In this document: positions 63,320 to 64,000 of the stretch, piece after piece
Layout of the letters: each line of letters starts with the position of its first letter
Position numbering within the stretch: position 1 is the first letter of the stretch
From: Mermis nigrescens
Lineage: Eukaryota; Nematoda; Enoplea; Mermithida; Mermithidae
NCBI GenBank assembly: GCA_036768485.1
Contig: JAVLUZ010000270.1
Coordinates: 372,001 to 436,000 of the forward strand
Direction: 5' to 3'
Length of the DNA: 64,000 nt
Notes under the pieces: model-generated
What the model saw: only the letters and a program-made list of their open reading frames with translations
The model's database searches: none
Told to the model about the DNA's origin: nothing
Position numbers and translations under genes: made by a program

Positions 63320-64000
63320 TACGATAGGAGATCCATACGGCCATTCATCAAGACCGTTTCCACACGATTTACTTTTCTTTTAGCTGATCTAGTAGATGTT
63401 TTTATCAACAAAAAGACTAAAATTATATGTAATCTCCTGAAAAAGGGAAGATTCTTGTGATTCTGAGGCAGGCCTGCTCATTAACAGGGTATTACTCAAA
63501 TTGTAAGGATATACTTGCTATGCCATGCATATTGTGAATCGGCGATCTATAGTCTGTTCCACACAAGTTTGTGCATAAATTTTAAAAAGTATGTCAGACA
63601 ACAAGCCGACAGATTGTGATTATCATTGATTTGATATAAATCCGTCGGCTTACCTTCGAAAAAATTCTTAAAATTTATGCTCAAACTTATGTGAAACAAA
63701 GTTTTAGCTTTCACTATGCTTTACAAATTATCAGCCATTCGCATCCGAAAAACGATTTTTAATCACAATTTTATCATATTCTCTGCGAAAGTATCTTCAA
63801 ACTGTAAGGAACTAAAATTATATTATAGCTTTATCGTATTTATTTAATTCTAGAGCAGGGCGGATTTAAGGGGCGGTAACCAAAAATATTTGGTGAGATG
63901 AAGGATGGACATGCGTTTTGCAATGATTTTTGGCCATCGAACATCATAATTTGTCAAATTTTTTCGGCGGCCGGATTATACCTATTTATTAAATTTATTC
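63320..64000. other. Window end with a MITE
   Basis: 63549-63705 is a copy of the tatagtctgtt(t/c)cacaca MITE. From 63855 a gggcggatttaagg repeat end begins and runs off the window. No gene recognised. Confidence 0.6.

Overview
The window reads as AT-rich nuclear DNA of a metazoan, most likely an arthropod. It has GT-AG introns, a Klhl18-type BTB-BACK-Kelch gene split over 11 coding exons, and a very high density of DNA transposons: hAT elements and hAT-like MITEs with 8-bp target duplications, a mariner relic, LINE debris and foldback repeats. No bacterial operons, rRNA genes or CRISPR arrays are present. The exact taxon cannot be set from the sequence.

Layout. (1) 1-3.4 kb: flank of Klhl18 with an 841-bp non-autonomous hAT and MITEs. 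(2) 3.4-20.5 kb, minus strand: Klhl18 (11 exons, about 581 aa), its introns swollen by MITEs. Two insertions sit almost on splice sites and exon 8 carries a one-base frameshift. (3) 20.6-23.1 kb: broken LINE pieces. (4) 23.5-36.5 kb: nested repeats with arrays of a 20-bp unit (core gcttaggtcgatgt), a long inverted repeat, and a 7.83-kb hAT element (27842-35670, perfect TSD atttttgg) with a multi-exon but damaged ZMYM/Tip100-like transposase. (5) 39.2-42.05 kb: a foldback repeat and a minisatellite of about 150 bp. (6) 42057-52168: a complete-ended Polinton/Maverick (adintovirus-like) element. (7) 52.3-54.9 kb: a MITE with a tRNA-like segment and a foldback element built of 15-bp repeats. (8) 58.7-61.4 kb: an unrecognised single-pass membrane protein gene. 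(9) 62.2-64 kb: first exon of a putative secreted protein, a mariner relic and a MITE.

The most interesting system is the Polinton. It is 10,112 bp long with 653/784-bp terminal inverted repeats and a perfect 6-bp target duplication (atccaa). It carries the virion module (packaging ATPase, adenain-like protease, double-jelly-roll major capsid, minor capsid/penton, two small core-type proteins) and a chromodomain integrase with one frameshift. PolB is cut down to its N-terminal part. It also encodes a 172-aa TATA-binding protein homologue with both TBP lobes and all four DNA-intercalating phenylalanines. Eleven copies of a near-identical box, TCTATAAATACTA-like, lie 24-50 nt upstream of the ORFs on both strands; the two ORFs without a box abut or overlap the gene before them. 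The reading offered is a transposon/virus with its own TBP and a uniform TATA promoter code. The element also carries three diverged copies of an unrecognised small protein with a shared [YC]FW motif. One copy is broken and runs into the right terminal repeat, whose inner end is copied at the left end where PolB has been lost.
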